DNA from: Pukyongia sp.
GTDB lineage: Bacteria > Bacteroidota > Bacteroidia > Flavobacteriales > Flavobacteriaceae
Length of the DNA stretch: 64,000 bases
Assembly (NCBI GenBank): GCA_030148705.1
Contig: JASBSY010000018.1
Span: 83,725 to 147,724 of the forward strand
Direction: 5' to 3'
Shown: piece by piece, positions 1 to 8,745 of the stretch
How the letters are laid out: each line of letters opens with the position of its first letter
Numbering within the stretch: position 1 is the first letter of the stretch
The notes under the pieces: generated by a model
What the model was told of the DNA's origin: nothing
Seen by the model: the letters and a program-made list of their open reading frames with translations, nothing else
The model's database searches: none
Program-made: the position numbers and the translations under genes

Positions 1-171
1 GATCGCAATAACGAGCGCATAGGGGGTTAAGAAATCCAGGTTGAGAACTTCAGGTGCAAAATAATCCTGCAACTTGAAAGAGAAACCTACGGGGTCGTTT
101 AGTTTGATCAGCCCGCTGATTAAAAATAAGATCCCGACGAATATTCTTGAAATTCCAACTAATATTTTCAT
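1..171 (-). CDS. DoxX/BT_3928-type membrane protein, N-terminal part (cut by window edge)
   Basis: The first 57 codons of a minus-strand gene starting at the ATG complementary to 169-171; the rest lies left of the window. The N terminus (MKILVGISRIFVGILFLISG) is a membrane segment followed by IKLNDPVGFSFKLQDYF, which resembles the DoxX-like BT_3928 family of Bacteroidota. The ATG overlaps the TGA of the upstream DUF1599 gene, so the two are probably translated together. In related genomes this pair often sits near folP. The family's biochemical role is unknown to me. The family call rests on a short N-terminal stretch. Confidence 0.7.
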   Translation of the reverse strand, partial: MKILVGISRIFVGILFLISGLIKLNDPVGFSFKLQDYFAPEVLNLDFLTPYALVIAI

Positions 172-710
172 GCTGTTTCTTTTAAATGTATAAGTGCAAA
201 AACCGAGTAATTTATCATGTCCTGGTAATTGGCATCTATTCCCTCCGACACCAGCGTCCTGCCTTGATTATCCTCTATTTGTTTTACTCTCAGTAATTTC
301 TGAAGAATTAGATCTGTGAGGGAGCTCACCCGCATATCCCGCCAGGCTTCTCCGTAGTCGTGGTTCTTATCCAGCATTAATTGCCGGGTAGTACTCACCT
401 TTTCATCGTAATGCGCCATGGCCGTTTCCAGGTCCATGTCGGGTTGTTCCACCACGCCTTTCTCGAGCTGGATAAGCGCCATAACACAATAATTGATTAT
501 TCCGATAAATTCGCTTACTTCCCCTTCATCCACTTTCCGCACATCGTTCTGCTGCAATCCTCGAATTCGCTGTGCCTTTATAAAGATCTGGTCGGTGAGC
601 GAAGGCAGCCGAAGGATGCGCCAGGCACTGCCGTAATCTTTCATTTTATTGATAAACAGTGCTCTGCAACTAGCTATAACCTCATCGTATTGTTTTGAAG
701 TATCGGGCAT
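168..710 (-). CDS. DUF1599 domain protein with an internal duplication
   Basis: A 180-residue soluble protein of the DUF1599 family (Pfam may now call this a nucleotide-modification-associated domain; that name is from memory). Two copies of one module are visible: K(M/N)xDYGxAWRxxRxxSLTDxIxxKxxR near residues 23-50 and again near 117-145, each followed by a helix ending INYxVxALIxL (about 70-82 and 167-177). The sequence looks all-helical with conserved acidic and basic residues, as in small nucleotide-binding proteins. It is divergent from folP across 52 bp and overlaps the DoxX-type gene by 4 bp. Function not established. Confidence 0.75.
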   Translation of the reverse strand: MPDTSKQYDEVIASCRALFINKMKDYGSAWRILRLPSLTDQIFIKAQRIRGLQQNDVRKVDEGEVSEFIGIINYCVMALIQLEKGVVEQPDMDLETAMAHYDEKVSTTRQLMLDKNHDYGEAWRDMRVSSLTDLILQKLLRVKQIEDNQGRTLVSEGIDANYQDMINYSVFALIHLKETA

Positions 711-762
711 CAGGTCTCTCAGATTTTGCGTAAATTTCGCTTAAATAAATCAATTTAAAAAA

Positions 763-1596
763 TTGTATACCATCAATTGCAAAGGAGCCCTGATCGACCT
801 GTCTGTACCTAAAGTAATGGGCATAATTAACGTCACTCCCGACTCGTTCTACGACGGGGGCAAGACCCAGGCTCTTTCCCAGATTGTGGCACAGGCTGAG
901 AAAATGATCTCTCATGGTGCCGCTTTTCTCGATATAGGAGGTTACAGCTCAAGGCCAGGTGCCGCCGATGTTTCGGAAGAAGAAGAATTAAAAAGGGTGG
1001 TGGTTGCAGTTGAAGCTATTCGCCGGGAGTTTCCGAAGACCATAATTTCGGTTGATACCTTCAGAAGTAGTGTAGCCAAACAGGCTGTAGCTGCAGGTGC
1101 TTCAATAGTTAACGATATTTCGGGAGGTACCCTGGATGACAATATGTTTGCTACCGTAGCTCAACTGGGTGTTCCCTACATCCTGATGCATATGCGGGGC
1201 ACTCCTCAGAATATGACTGAAAAAGCCAACTACAATACGGTAACAACCGAAGTAGTTTACGAGCTGGCTGTTCGTATTGCCGAAGCCAAGGCGGCCGGAA
1301 TTAATGATATTATTGCCGACCCCGGGTTTGGTTTTGCCAAAACCAGGGAGCACGGTTTCGAACTATTACAGCATTTGGAACACTTCAAACTACTTGAGAC
1401 TCCGCTTCTAATAGGAATTTCACGTAAATCGATGATCTATAAGACGCTTGATGTCGATGTACAGCAGGCCCTTAACGGTACTACTGCCCTGCACAGCATT
1501 GCCCTGCTGAAAGGCGCATCCATACTGCGGGTTCACGATGTAAAGGAAGCTGTACAATGCGTTGCCCTGGTTTCGGAAGTTCTAAACAGCCAATAA
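763..1596 (+). CDS. folP: dihydropteroate synthase
   Basis: Condenses 6-hydroxymethyl-7,8-dihydropterin diphosphate with p-aminobenzoate to give dihydropteroate in folate synthesis. The 277 residues carry the expected TIM-barrel signatures: GIINVTPDSFYDGG (20-33), DIGGYSSRPG (57-66), SVDTF (96-100), NDISGG (117-122), DPGFGFAK (186-193), GISRKS (218-223) and the terminal RVHD (256-259). The start is TTG at 763, because an in-frame stop at 742-744 precedes it and the first in-frame ATG is inside the pterin-binding region. Followed after 42 bp by cdaA on the same strand. Confidence 0.95.
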   Translation: MYTINCKGALIDLSVPKVMGIINVTPDSFYDGGKTQALSQIVAQAEKMISHGAAFLDIGGYSSRPGAADVSEEEELKRVVVAVEAIRREFPKTIISVDTFRSSVAKQAVAAGASIVNDISGGTLDDNMFATVAQLGVPYILMHMRGTPQNMTEKANYNTVTTEVVYELAVRIAEAKAAGINDIIADPGFGFAKTREHGFELLQHLEHFKLLETPLLIGISRKSMIYKTLDVDVQQALNGTTALHSIALLKGASILRVHDVKEAVQCVALVSEVLNSQ

Positions 1597-1638
1597 CTTT
1601 TAAAATTTTAAAGTACATTTACAAAAACACTTCAGCCT

Positions 1639-2421
1639 GTGGAGCTATTTGACTGGACGAATATTAGGATAATCGATGTGGTCGATATTGTCTTGGTGGC
1701 TCTTTTGCTCTATTACCTTTATAAACTTGTAAAGGGCACTGTTGCGATTAATATTTTCTTCGGAATTGTTATCCTCTACGCTACCTGGAAGGTTACCGAA
1801 CTGCTCGAAATGGAAATGCTGAGCAAGGTGCTTGGGGGGTTTCTCGGGGTAGGAATGTTGGCCCTGGTGGTAGTTTTTCAGCAGGAGATAAGAAAATTTC
1901 TGCTTTTGGTGGGGTCAACAAACTTCAGGGCCAGGAAACGCCTGTTCAGCAAATTAAAATTCTTTTCCGAAACCGGGTCTTCCAATATAAATGTTAGTGC
2001 CATCGTAAGAGCCTGCAAAAAAATGTCGGAGAGCCGTACAGGAGCGCTGATCGTAATTCAGCGGAATAACAGGCTCGATTTTGTAAAAAGCACCGGAGAT
2101 ATGATGAATGCGAAGGTGAACCAGCCCATCATTGAAAGTATCTTCTTTAAGAACAGTCCGCTACACGACGGGGCTATTATCATAGAGGATAATGTAATAA
2201 CGGCTACCCGGGTGATCCTGCCGGTTTCCAACGACCGAAGCATCCCGCAGCGCTTTGGTCTGCGTCACAGGGCGGCTATTGGCATAACCGAGAAGAGTGA
2301 TGCAGTTTGCCTGGTGGTGTCGGAAGAGAACGGGCAGATTTCCTATATCAAAGAAGCCGATTTCGTGCTGTTCAAGGATTTGGATGAGTTGGAATCGATA
2401 CTAGAAAATGATCTAAGGTAG
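1639..2421 (+). CDS. cdaA: diadenylate cyclase CdaA (c-di-AMP synthase)
   Basis: Membrane-bound enzyme joining two ATP into c-di-AMP, the messenger that controls potassium and osmotic balance. Three N-terminal transmembrane segments (about 10-31, 36-56, 65-89) precede the DAC domain, which shows the catalytic DGA motif at 167-169 (SPLHDGAIII) and the RHR motif at 199-201 (GLRHRAAIGI). Starts at GTG 1639. It is preceded by folP and followed 6 bp later by a DUF3667 gene; there is no cdaR/YbbR or glmM neighbour as in Firmicutes, so its regulation probably differs. Confidence 0.95.
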   Translation: MELFDWTNIRIIDVVDIVLVALLLYYLYKLVKGTVAINIFFGIVILYATWKVTELLEMEMLSKVLGGFLGVGMLALVVVFQQEIRKFLLLVGSTNFRARKRLFSKLKFFSETGSSNINVSAIVRACKKMSESRTGALIVIQRNNRLDFVKSTGDMMNAKVNQPIIESIFFKNSPLHDGAIIIEDNVITATRVILPVSNDRSIPQRFGLRHRAAIGITEKSDAVCLVVSEENGQISYIKEADFVLFKDLDELESILENDLR

Positions 2422-2427
2422 GTACTT

Positions 2428-3258
2428 ATGGAGTGCAAGAATTGCTCGCAACTACTGGAATCATCAGACAATTACTGCAACAATTGCGGGGCCAGGGTAA
2501 TCAGAAACCGCTTAACTACTCGCAAACTGTGGGATGATTTCAGCACACAGTTCCTCAACTACGACAACAGGTTCCTGCGTACCTTTATCGCCATGTTTCG
2601 AGATCCGGTCTCGGTAATCGATGGGTTTATTGGCGGCCTGAGAAAAAAGTATGTAACCGTTCTCAGCTACTTTGCCATAGCCGTAACCTATGCCGGTTTT
2701 TACACCTTTATCAACCAGAAGTTCTTTCCTGAGGCCTATCAGAGCTTGTTCGAATCTGTTAACTCGTCGGCCGAACATACCGAACTTTCAACGGCTTCAT
2801 ACCAGTTTATTATCGAATACCAGGCCTTTATTTTCTTCCTAACGATTCCGCTGCTGGCAGTTATTTCGCGTCTGGTTTTTCTAAGGAATAAAAAATACAA
2901 TTATGCCGAGCACCTGGTAATTAACCTCTACACCTATTCCCAGGCGTCCATAGTGATTACCACCATTGGCTTTTTTGCGCAGCTCGACCCGGCCACCTTC
3001 AGGGTGTTTTCCTTCCTGGCGCTCTTACTTCAGATCCTTTATTTTTCTTATGTACTGAAGAAACTCTTTCAATTGTCGTTGCTGAAAATCATTCTGAAGA
3101 CGCTGTTATTCTTTCTTATTATCGTGGTGGTATACATTCTGCTAATAGTCCTGGCTGTAGTTTATATGATGTTGTTTACAGACCTTTTACAAAAGACCAT
3201 GGAGGCTGAACGCTTGAAGCGGGCAGCTGCCTATGTGGTTTCTTCTGCCATGAACTGA
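2428..3258 (+). CDS. DUF3667 membrane protein with N-terminal zinc ribbon
   Basis: A 276-residue inner-membrane protein. It opens with a CxxC...CxxC zinc ribbon (Cys3, Cys6, Cys17, Cys20), has a short soluble linker, then several hydrophobic segments from about residue 75 to 260. The architecture matches DUF3667 proteins of Bacteroidota, whose function is unknown. It follows cdaA by 6 bp and is likely cotranscribed. Its last 28 bp overlap the 3' end of the convergent ABC transporter gene, and no intrinsic terminator is visible between them. Confidence 0.75.
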   Translation: MECKNCSQLLESSDNYCNNCGARVIRNRLTTRKLWDDFSTQFLNYDNRFLRTFIAMFRDPVSVIDGFIGGLRKKYVTVLSYFAIAVTYAGFYTFINQKFFPEAYQSLFESVNSSAEHTELSTASYQFIIEYQAFIFFLTIPLLAVISRLVFLRNKKYNYAEHLVINLYTYSQASIVITTIGFFAQLDPATFRVFSFLALLLQILYFSYVLKKLFQLSLLKIILKTLLFFLIIVVVYILLIVLAVVYMMLFTDLLQKTMEAERLKRAAAYVVSSAMN

Positions 3259-4994
3259 ACTTCGTAAAGGTTGCGGTAATAACCTTTCTCCCTCTTCAGA
3301 AGTTCTTTATGCGTGCCTGTTTCGACTATCTTACCAAGGTCCATAACTATGATCCTGTCGGCCTTCTTGACCGTAGCCAAACGGTGGGCTATTACTATGG
3401 AGGTGCGTCCCTGGGTGATCTTATCGGTAGCGCGCTGTATCATTTCTTCCGAATAACTGTCTATAGACGAAGTAGCTTCGTCCAGCACAAGAATTTCAGG
3501 GTTGCTTACATAGGCACGTAAGAAGGCAATAAGTTGTCGCTGCCCGGAGGAAAGCATGCTCCCGCGCTCTTTGACATTATAGTGATAGCCATTTGGCAGG
3601 GACGTGATGAATTTATGCACGCCTATTTCCTTCGCCGCCGCGATCACTGTTTCCTCACTGATTTCGGGATCGTTCAGGGTGATATTATTCAGGATGCTGT
3701 CGGCAAAGAGGAATACATCCTGGAGTACCACCGCTATATGTTTGCGAAGCGATGCCAGGGTGTACGATTTTGTGTTCTTGCCATCGATGAGGATCTCTCC
3801 TGAATCGATTTCGTAAAAGCGGTTTAACAAATTGATAATGGTAGATTTCCCGGCTCCGGTGGCTCCTACGATGGCCACGGTTTCTCCGGGATTTACCGTG
3901 AACGATATTCCCTTTATTACTTCCTCGTTCTCCTTATATCCGAAACGGACATCCTTAAACTCTATCAGTCCCGAATTTCGGCTCATCTCTATGGTACCAT
4001 GGTCGTCTATATGCGATTGGGTATCGAGGATTCCAAAGACCCGGTTGGCCGCTACCATCCCCATTTGCAAGGTGTTGAACTTATCTGCTATCTGCCTCAG
4101 AGGACGGAAGAGCATTTCGGCGTATTGAATAAATGCAGCGATGATTCCTACTGTGATGATCCCGCCTTCGGCTGCATTTAGCCCCCCATACCAAGCAATA
4201 AGCCCTATGGCAATACTGGAAGAAATCTCGGCAATGGGAAAGAAGATGGAGTTATACCAAACGGTTTTAATCCAGGCTTTTTTGTGCTTTTCGTTGATAT
4301 CCCTGAAACGCTGCGACTCTGTATCTTCTCTGGTAAAGATCTGTACGATCTTCATTCCCGATATACGTTCCTGTACAAAAGTGTTCAGGTTAGCTACCTG
4401 GTTACGCACCTGTTCGAACGCCACTTTCATCGCTCTCTGGAAGAGTCTGGTTGCGTAAAGGATCAAGGGTAGAATGGCGAAGACGATCAAGGCGAGACGC
4501 CAGCTCTTATAGAACATTACACTCGCGATTACCAGCATTTTCAAAAGGTCGCTTATTATCATAAACAAGCCTTCGCTGAAGATACTCGAGATGGTTTCAA
4601 TATCGTTTACGGCCCTGGTGGTTAATCTGCCTACGGCGTTCTTGTCGAAGTATTTCATTCGGAAGCTGATCATCAGCTTGAACAATTTTATTCTCAGATC
4701 TTTTATAACGCTCTGGCCCAGCCAGTTTGCAAAGTAAATAAACGACAACTGGAAGGCTACTTCTACCACCAGCACTACGAGCATGAGTACGACATAAAAG
4801 AGGAACTGGTCGCCGTCCTTCGTAATGATCGAATTGTCTATAGCCAGCTGTAGCAGGTGTGGCCTGAAAGCCGACAAACCAGCCATTGCAATAGCGGCGA
4901 AGGCCACAAAGAAGAAAATACCTCTGTACGGTTTGGTAAAGGCAAGCAGCCTCTTAAAAAGTTTGGTATCAAATGCCTGTCCGGATTCTGCCAT
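3231..4994 (-). CDS. ABC exporter, fused permease and ATPase (MsbA-like)
   Basis: A 587-residue half-transporter of the type I exporter fold. Residues about 20-320 hold six membrane helices; the nucleotide-binding domain follows with Walker A GATGAGKST (377-385), the ABC signature LSSGQ (481-485), Walker B ILVLDE (501-506) and the H-loop IAHR (about 535). It should act as a dimer and is closest to MsbA/multidrug exporters, but the substrate cannot be read from sequence. Its ATG directly abuts the truA stop, so it is in one transcript with truA. The 3' end overlaps the DUF3667 gene by 28 bp. Confidence 0.9.
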   Translation of the reverse strand: MAESGQAFDTKLFKRLLAFTKPYRGIFFFVAFAAIAMAGLSAFRPHLLQLAIDNSIITKDGDQFLFYVVLMLVVLVVEVAFQLSFIYFANWLGQSVIKDLRIKLFKLMISFRMKYFDKNAVGRLTTRAVNDIETISSIFSEGLFMIISDLLKMLVIASVMFYKSWRLALIVFAILPLILYATRLFQRAMKVAFEQVRNQVANLNTFVQERISGMKIVQIFTREDTESQRFRDINEKHKKAWIKTVWYNSIFFPIAEISSSIAIGLIAWYGGLNAAEGGIITVGIIAAFIQYAEMLFRPLRQIADKFNTLQMGMVAANRVFGILDTQSHIDDHGTIEMSRNSGLIEFKDVRFGYKENEEVIKGISFTVNPGETVAIVGATGAGKSTIINLLNRFYEIDSGEILIDGKNTKSYTLASLRKHIAVVLQDVFLFADSILNNITLNDPEISEETVIAAAKEIGVHKFITSLPNGYHYNVKERGSMLSSGQRQLIAFLRAYVSNPEILVLDEATSSIDSYSEEMIQRATDKITQGRTSIVIAHRLATVKKADRIIVMDLGKIVETGTHKELLKREKGYYRNLYEVQFMAEETT

Positions 4995-5738
4995 CTATGG
5001 TCTTATGGATTTTGGGTATGAAATTTTGGTCAAATACAATCCGTGTGCCGGTGCCGACGGGCCGGCTTCCGACCTGTCCCGGCTTGACAATATGCTTTTA
5101 AACTGCGCTATTGTAGTTTTTTCCGAACCAACTTCCAGTAGTGTTCCCACCACGGCGCGCACCATATTGCGCAAGAATCGATCGGCCGAAATCTTAAAAA
5201 TAAGCTCTTCCTTTTTCTTTGTCCAATATGCAGTTTTAACATCACAATAATACGTCTTTACATCCGTATTGGATCGGGAAAAGCATTGAAAATCCTGATG
5301 GCCCAATAACAATTTTGCCGCAGCATTCATTTTTTCCAGGTTGGGCTCAGCGTGAATTATATAAGAAAAGTCCTGTTTAAAAGGGTTTTTCGACAGGCCA
5401 ACTCTGTACTCATATGCTCTTTCAGTAGCGTGAAAACGTGCATGTGCATCATCTTTTACAACAAACAGATCTTTTACCGCAATATCATTTGGCAGAAACG
5501 AATTAAGCCTGAAAACGATATCTCCGGGAATCTCACCCGATACCAGGTCGAAATGCGCAAACAACTGTTTGGCGTGCACCCCGGTATCGGTTCTTCCCGC
5601 ACCGGTAACACTAACCTCCTCTCTTAGCAAGGTTGAAAGTGTTCGTTCCAGCACTTCCTGCACACTGATCGCATTGGGCTGCCGCTGCCATCCGTGATAG
5701 TTCTTGCCGTTGTATGCTATTTCGATAAAATATCGCAA
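4995..5738 (-). CDS. truA: tRNA pseudouridine synthase A
   Basis: Makes pseudouridine at positions 38-40 in the tRNA anticodon stem. The 247-residue protein has the TruA catalytic motif GRTDTGVHA (48-56) with the nucleophile Asp51, an N terminus typical of the family (YFIEIAYNGKNYHGWQ) and the FLRNMVR motif near residue 190. The start codon read on the minus strand is TTG at 5738; no in-frame ATG lies closer to the family's usual start. A TAnnTTTG box on the minus strand (5761-5768) lies just upstream. Confidence 0.95.
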   Translation of the reverse strand: MRYFIEIAYNGKNYHGWQRQPNAISVQEVLERTLSTLLREEVSVTGAGRTDTGVHAKQLFAHFDLVSGEIPGDIVFRLNSFLPNDIAVKDLFVVKDDAHARFHATERAYEYRVGLSKNPFKQDFSYIIHAEPNLEKMNAAAKLLLGHQDFQCFSRSNTDVKTYYCDVKTAYWTKKKEELIFKISADRFLRNMVRAVVGTLLEVGSEKTTIAQFKSILSSRDRSEAGPSAPAHGLYLTKISYPKSIRP

Positions 5739-5747
5739 GGATTCTTG

Positions 5748-5755
5748 TATTTTTG
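5748..5755 (+). promoter_or_regulatory. -7 promoter box TATTTTTG for the phosphodiesterase gene
   Basis: Exact match to the Bacteroidota -7 consensus TAnnTTTG, 57 bp upstream of the ATG at 5813. It lies inside the region between truA and the phosphodiesterase gene and is only 5 bp from an opposed box for truA. Confidence 0.5.
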
Positions 5756-5760
5756 GTTTT

Positions 5761-5768
5761 CAAATATA
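5761..5768 (-). promoter_or_regulatory. -7 promoter box TATATTTG for truA
   Basis: On the minus strand this reads TATATTTG, the exact consensus form. It lies 22 bp upstream of the truA TTG, which would give a leader of roughly 18 nt. Confidence 0.5.
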
Positions 5769-5812
5769 CGCAATCAGGCTGTTTTCACCTTCGGTGGAAA
5801 ACTACAAACACC

Positions 5813-6304
5813 ATGAAGAAAATCTTACTTCTCAGCGATACGCACGGCTATATGGATGATGCCATTCTGAAACACGCTGCCGCAGCCGACGAAGTTTGGC
5901 ATGCGGGTGATATAGGCTCGCTGGAAGTAACCGATGCGCTCTCTGAAAAAACTACGCTTAGAGCAGTTTACGGGAATATAGACAATGGGGAGATCAGACA
6001 GGCCTTTCCCCTTCACAATCGATTTCGCTGCGAAGAACTGGAGGTGTGGATCACGCATATTGGGGGCTATCCCGGAAGATACGACCGGGAAGTGCGTGAA
6101 GCAATTAAGGAGAATCCGCCCGGACTCTTTATCTGCGGTCATTCGCACATATTAAAGGTGATGAACGACAAACGGTTGGGGCTTTTACATATGAATCCGG
6201 GGGCGGTTGGGATCTACGGGTTTCACAAAGTGCGGACAATGTTGCGTTTTAAAGTTGATGGTAAGAAAATAACCGATCTGGAAGTTATAGAGTATCCACG
6301 ATAA
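5813..6304 (+). CDS. YfcE/MJ0936-type metallophosphodiesterase
   Basis: A 163-residue calcineurin-like phosphoesterase of the small YfcE/MJ0936 class, probably a two-metal phosphodiesterase in the cytoplasm. Metal ligands are visible in order: Asp9 and His11 (LLSDTHG), Asp33 (HAGDIG), Asn55 (YGNID), His82 (THIGG), His110 and His112 (CGHSH). The ATG at 5813 is chosen because the family begins MKKILLLSDTHG; an open frame upstream has no homology-like sequence. Physiological substrate unknown. A strong hairpin follows the gene. Confidence 0.9.
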   Translation: MKKILLLSDTHGYMDDAILKHAAAADEVWHAGDIGSLEVTDALSEKTTLRAVYGNIDNGEIRQAFPLHNRFRCEELEVWITHIGGYPGRYDREVREAIKENPPGLFICGHSHILKVMNDKRLGLLHMNPGAVGIYGFHKVRTMLRFKVDGKKITDLEVIEYPR

Positions 6305-6321
6305 AAATTCGAGACATAAAA

Positions 6322-6354
6322 AAACCCCTGAAGTTGGCATACTTTCAGGGGTTT
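6322..6354. terminator. bidirectional intrinsic terminator
   Basis: An 11-bp perfect stem (AAACCCCTGAA at 6322-6332 with its complement at 6344-6354) with an 11-nt loop, flanked by A-rich sequence on the left and TTT on the right. It sits between the phosphodiesterase gene and the convergent DUF4293 gene and can serve both. Confidence 0.85.
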
Positions 6355-6377
6355 CGCACTAATATACCAAGATTGGT

Positions 6378-6788
6378 TTAGCGTAAACGGTCCACAGATT
6401 TTACGAGATCCTCGTCCCTTTTGATGGCCTTATTGGCCAGCACTAGAAAAACGATAGAAATGATGGGAAAAAGCACCCCAATACCCTTCTCCGAGACTAA
6501 AGTCTCTCCGGATAATGTTAGCGACCTGTATACGAAAACTCCCAGTAATACAAAGTTTGATACTATATTTAATCGATTAATTACAAACTGTAATTTTCGG
6601 TTCTTAAAAGAGAAAATGGCTATCAAAGCCAGAATGACCGATACGACCATCAGGCCGAGAACAAGTGGTTCATCCCGGGTTATCACGGCCTGTCCAGTTT
6701 CATCCTGTACCAGCGGAAACCACATATACAGCCCTCCGACAATTAAGGCGGATATAATGATATAGACTGTTTGTATGCGTTGAATCAC
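6378..6788 (-). CDS. DUF4293 family membrane protein
   Basis: A 136-residue protein with four hydrophobic segments (about 5-25, 42-60, 70-90, 103-120) and a charged C terminus. The opening MIQRIQTVYIIISALIVGGL is characteristic of DUF4293, a Bacteroidota family almost always found divergent from rho, as here. Function unknown. The 198-bp region between it and rho carries both promoters; I see no perfect TAnnTTTG box there. Confidence 0.85.
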   Translation of the reverse strand: MIQRIQTVYIIISALIVGGLYMWFPLVQDETGQAVITRDEPLVLGLMVVSVILALIAIFSFKNRKLQFVINRLNIVSNFVLLGVFVYRSLTLSGETLVSEKGIGVLFPIISIVFLVLANKAIKRDEDLVKSVDRLR

Positions 6789-6986
6789 CGGTTATTGTTT
6801 GAATTGATGGCAAAAATAGGGTTTCTTTTTAAAAAATTTAAATGCAAATTATAATTTATTGTTGTATTATTGCATAACCATTCGGTAACTTCTTCAATGA
6901 CGGTTACTTAGTCTTCAATAACTTTTCAACACACTATCCTTCTCGAGAGAGAAAAGTATTATCAATTAATCTTATAGAATTTTTCA

Positions 6987-8693
6987 ATGTTAGAAATTTC
7001 AGAATTAAAAGAACAGAAGTTGCCTGAACTTCAAGAATTAGCTAAAACTTTAGGCGTACCAAAATACCGCAGTCTTAAAAAACTTGACCTAGTATACCAA
7101 ATCCTGGATTACCAGGCAGCAAACCCTTCAAAAGTAAAGGCCGCCGCACCGGAAGTACTGTCGGACGCTAAGGACGAAAAGAAAGCCCCGGAACAACAAC
7201 AAAACAAATCTGATAATCGCAACGATCGACAACGAAATCAACGTCCGAACAATCGCAATCAGAAACCTCAGCAGAATACTCAATCCCAATCTAATAAATC
7301 GAACGCTCAGCAACCAAATAAGAGCGACAACCGTTCTACTCCCGACAATAAATCCGGGCAGGTAGCGGATAAGAAATCGGACCAGAAAGATCAAAAGGAT
7401 CAAAAGGATCAAAAGGATCAGAAAGACCAGAGAGATCAGAAAGATCAGAAAGATCAGAGGGATCATAAAAAGGACCAGCAGAAACGCGATTCGCATAACA
7501 AACGAGACAACCAGAACCAACGAGGTAAGAACGGAAATAAGGACAATCGAAACCGTTATAAGGAGCCCGATTATGAATTTGACAGTATTATTGAAAGTGA
7601 AGGTGTGCTCGATATCATGCAAGACGGCTACGGCTTCCTTCGTTCGAGCGATTACAATTATCTTTCATCGCCGGACGATATCTATGTATCCCAATCGCAG
7701 ATACGTTTATTCGGTCTGAAATCGGGAGACACGGTATTAGGTGAAGTGCGCCCTCCAAAAGAAGGAGAAAAGTACTTCCCCCTAATTAAGGTGAACAAGA
7801 TCAACGGTTTGAACCCCAATGTGGTTCGCGACCGAATCGCCTTCGAACACCTTACCCCCCTGTTTCCGCAGGAGAAATTCAATATAGCTGAAAGACAGAG
7901 TACAATTTCAACTCGTATAATCGACCTGTTCGCACCAATTGGAAAAGGACAGCGAGGTATGATCGTGGCACAGCCAAAAACCGGTAAGACGATGTTGTTA
8001 AAAGACATTGCAAACGGAATTGCGGCCAACCATCCTGAAGTTTACCAGATTATCCTCCTAATCGACGAACGTCCTGAAGAGGTAACCGATATGCAACGAA
8101 ACGTTAGCGGTGAAGTTGTGGCTTCTACCTTCGACAAAGAGGCATCCGAACACGTTCGGGTGGCGAACCTTGTTATCGACAAGGCCAAGCGTTTGGTAGA
8201 ATGCGGTCACGATGTGGTAATCCTTCTGGATTCGATCACGCGATTAGCACGAGCGTACAATACCGTACAACCTGCAAGTGGAAAGATATTAAGTGGTGGT
8301 GTAGATGCAAATGCGCTGCACAAGCCTAAACGATTCTTTGGAGCCGCAAGAAACATCGAAAATGGCGGATCTTTAAGCATCATTGCTACGGCACTTACCG
8401 AAACCGGTTCTAAGATGGACGAGGTGATCTTCGAAGAATTTAAAGGAACGGGTAACATGGAATTGCAACTGGACAGAAAGATATCCAACCGCAGAATATT
8501 CCCTGCTATCGACCTTACATCTTCAAGTACACGTAGAGACGACCTGTTACTGGATGAAAATGTGATACAACGTATGTGGATCCTGCGTAAATACCTGGCC
8601 GATATGAATCCTGTAGAGGCTATGGAATTTATTAACGAACGTATTAAGACCACAAGGAATAACGAGGAATTCCTCATTTCCATGCAGGGATAA
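6987..8693 (+). CDS. rho: transcription termination factor Rho with long disordered insertion
   Basis: Hexameric RNA-dependent ATPase that ends transcription. The order is: Rho_N helix domain (1-45), a low-complexity insertion rich in Asp, Gln, Lys, Asn and Arg (about 46-195), the RNA-binding cold-shock-like domain (about 205-275), Walker A AQPKTGKT (328-335), Walker B VILLD (411-415) and the Q/R-loop region (about 437-457). At 568 residues it is about 150 longer than E. coli Rho (419), and the excess is the insertion. Nine consecutive DQ(K/R) triplets occupy 132-158. Such insertions are common in Bacteroidota. A clear intrinsic terminator follows. Confidence 0.98.
   Translation: MLEISELKEQKLPELQELAKTLGVPKYRSLKKLDLVYQILDYQAANPSKVKAAAPEVLSDAKDEKKAPEQQQNKSDNRNDRQRNQRPNNRNQKPQQNTQSQSNKSNAQQPNKSDNRSTPDNKSGQVADKKSDQKDQKDQKDQKDQKDQRDQKDQKDQRDHKKDQQKRDSHNKRDNQNQRGKNGNKDNRNRYKEPDYEFDSIIESEGVLDIMQDGYGFLRSSDYNYLSSPDDIYVSQSQIRLFGLKSGDTVLGEVRPPKEGEKYFPLIKVNKINGLNPNVVRDRIAFEHLTPLFPQEKFNIAERQSTISTRIIDLFAPIGKGQRGMIVAQPKTGKTMLLKDIANGIAANHPEVYQIILLIDERPEEVTDMQRNVSGEVVASTFDKEASEHVRVANLVIDKAKRLVECGHDVVILLDSITRLARAYNTVQPASGKILSGGVDANALHKPKRFFGAARNIENGGSLSIIATALTETGSKMDEVIFEEFKGTGNMELQLDRKISNRRIFPAIDLTSSSTRRDDLLLDENVIQRMWILRKYLADMNPVEAMEFINERIKTTRNNEEFLISMQG
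7380..7460 (+). repeat. in-frame 9-bp tandem repeat in rho encoding (DQK/R)9
   Basis: Nine tandem 9-bp units of the form GAy-CAr-ArR encode DQK x5, DQR, DQK x2, DQR. Unit 1 is GACCAGAAA; units 2-4 are identical (GATCAAAAG); the others vary at synonymous positions and at Lys/Arg. The repeat is in the disordered insertion and could expand or contract without a frameshift. Confidence 0.9.
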
Positions 8694-8714
8694 GATACAT
8701 CCTTATATAAAAAC

Positions 8715-8745
8715 AAACCCTCCATAGCTACGGAGGGTTTTTTTA
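8715..8745 (+). terminator. intrinsic terminator of rho
   Basis: A 9-bp stem (AAACCCTCC at 8715-8723, GGAGGGTTT at 8732-8740) followed by a T run, 20 bp after the rho stop. The 120 bp after it, before the next hairpin, hold nothing I can identify. Confidence 0.9.

Noticed and set aside
4825..5250. 141-codon plus-strand open frame opposite the ABC transporter and truA
   Set aside because: Overlaps two well-supported genes and has no family similarity.
6870..6910. GGTAAC...GGTTAC inverted repeat upstream of rho
   Set aside because: Only 5-bp arms with a long loop; no better than chance in AT-rich DNA.
7380..7460. Short tandem repeats as a possible CRISPR or regulatory array
   Set aside because: Nine 9-bp units with no spacers, in frame inside rho; a coding repeat.
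7128..7622. Minus-strand open frame predicting a very hydrophobic 164-residue protein
   Set aside because: It is the antisense of the low-complexity Rho insertion; the Leu/Ile/Val runs come from Asp/Gln/Lys/Asn codons read backwards.
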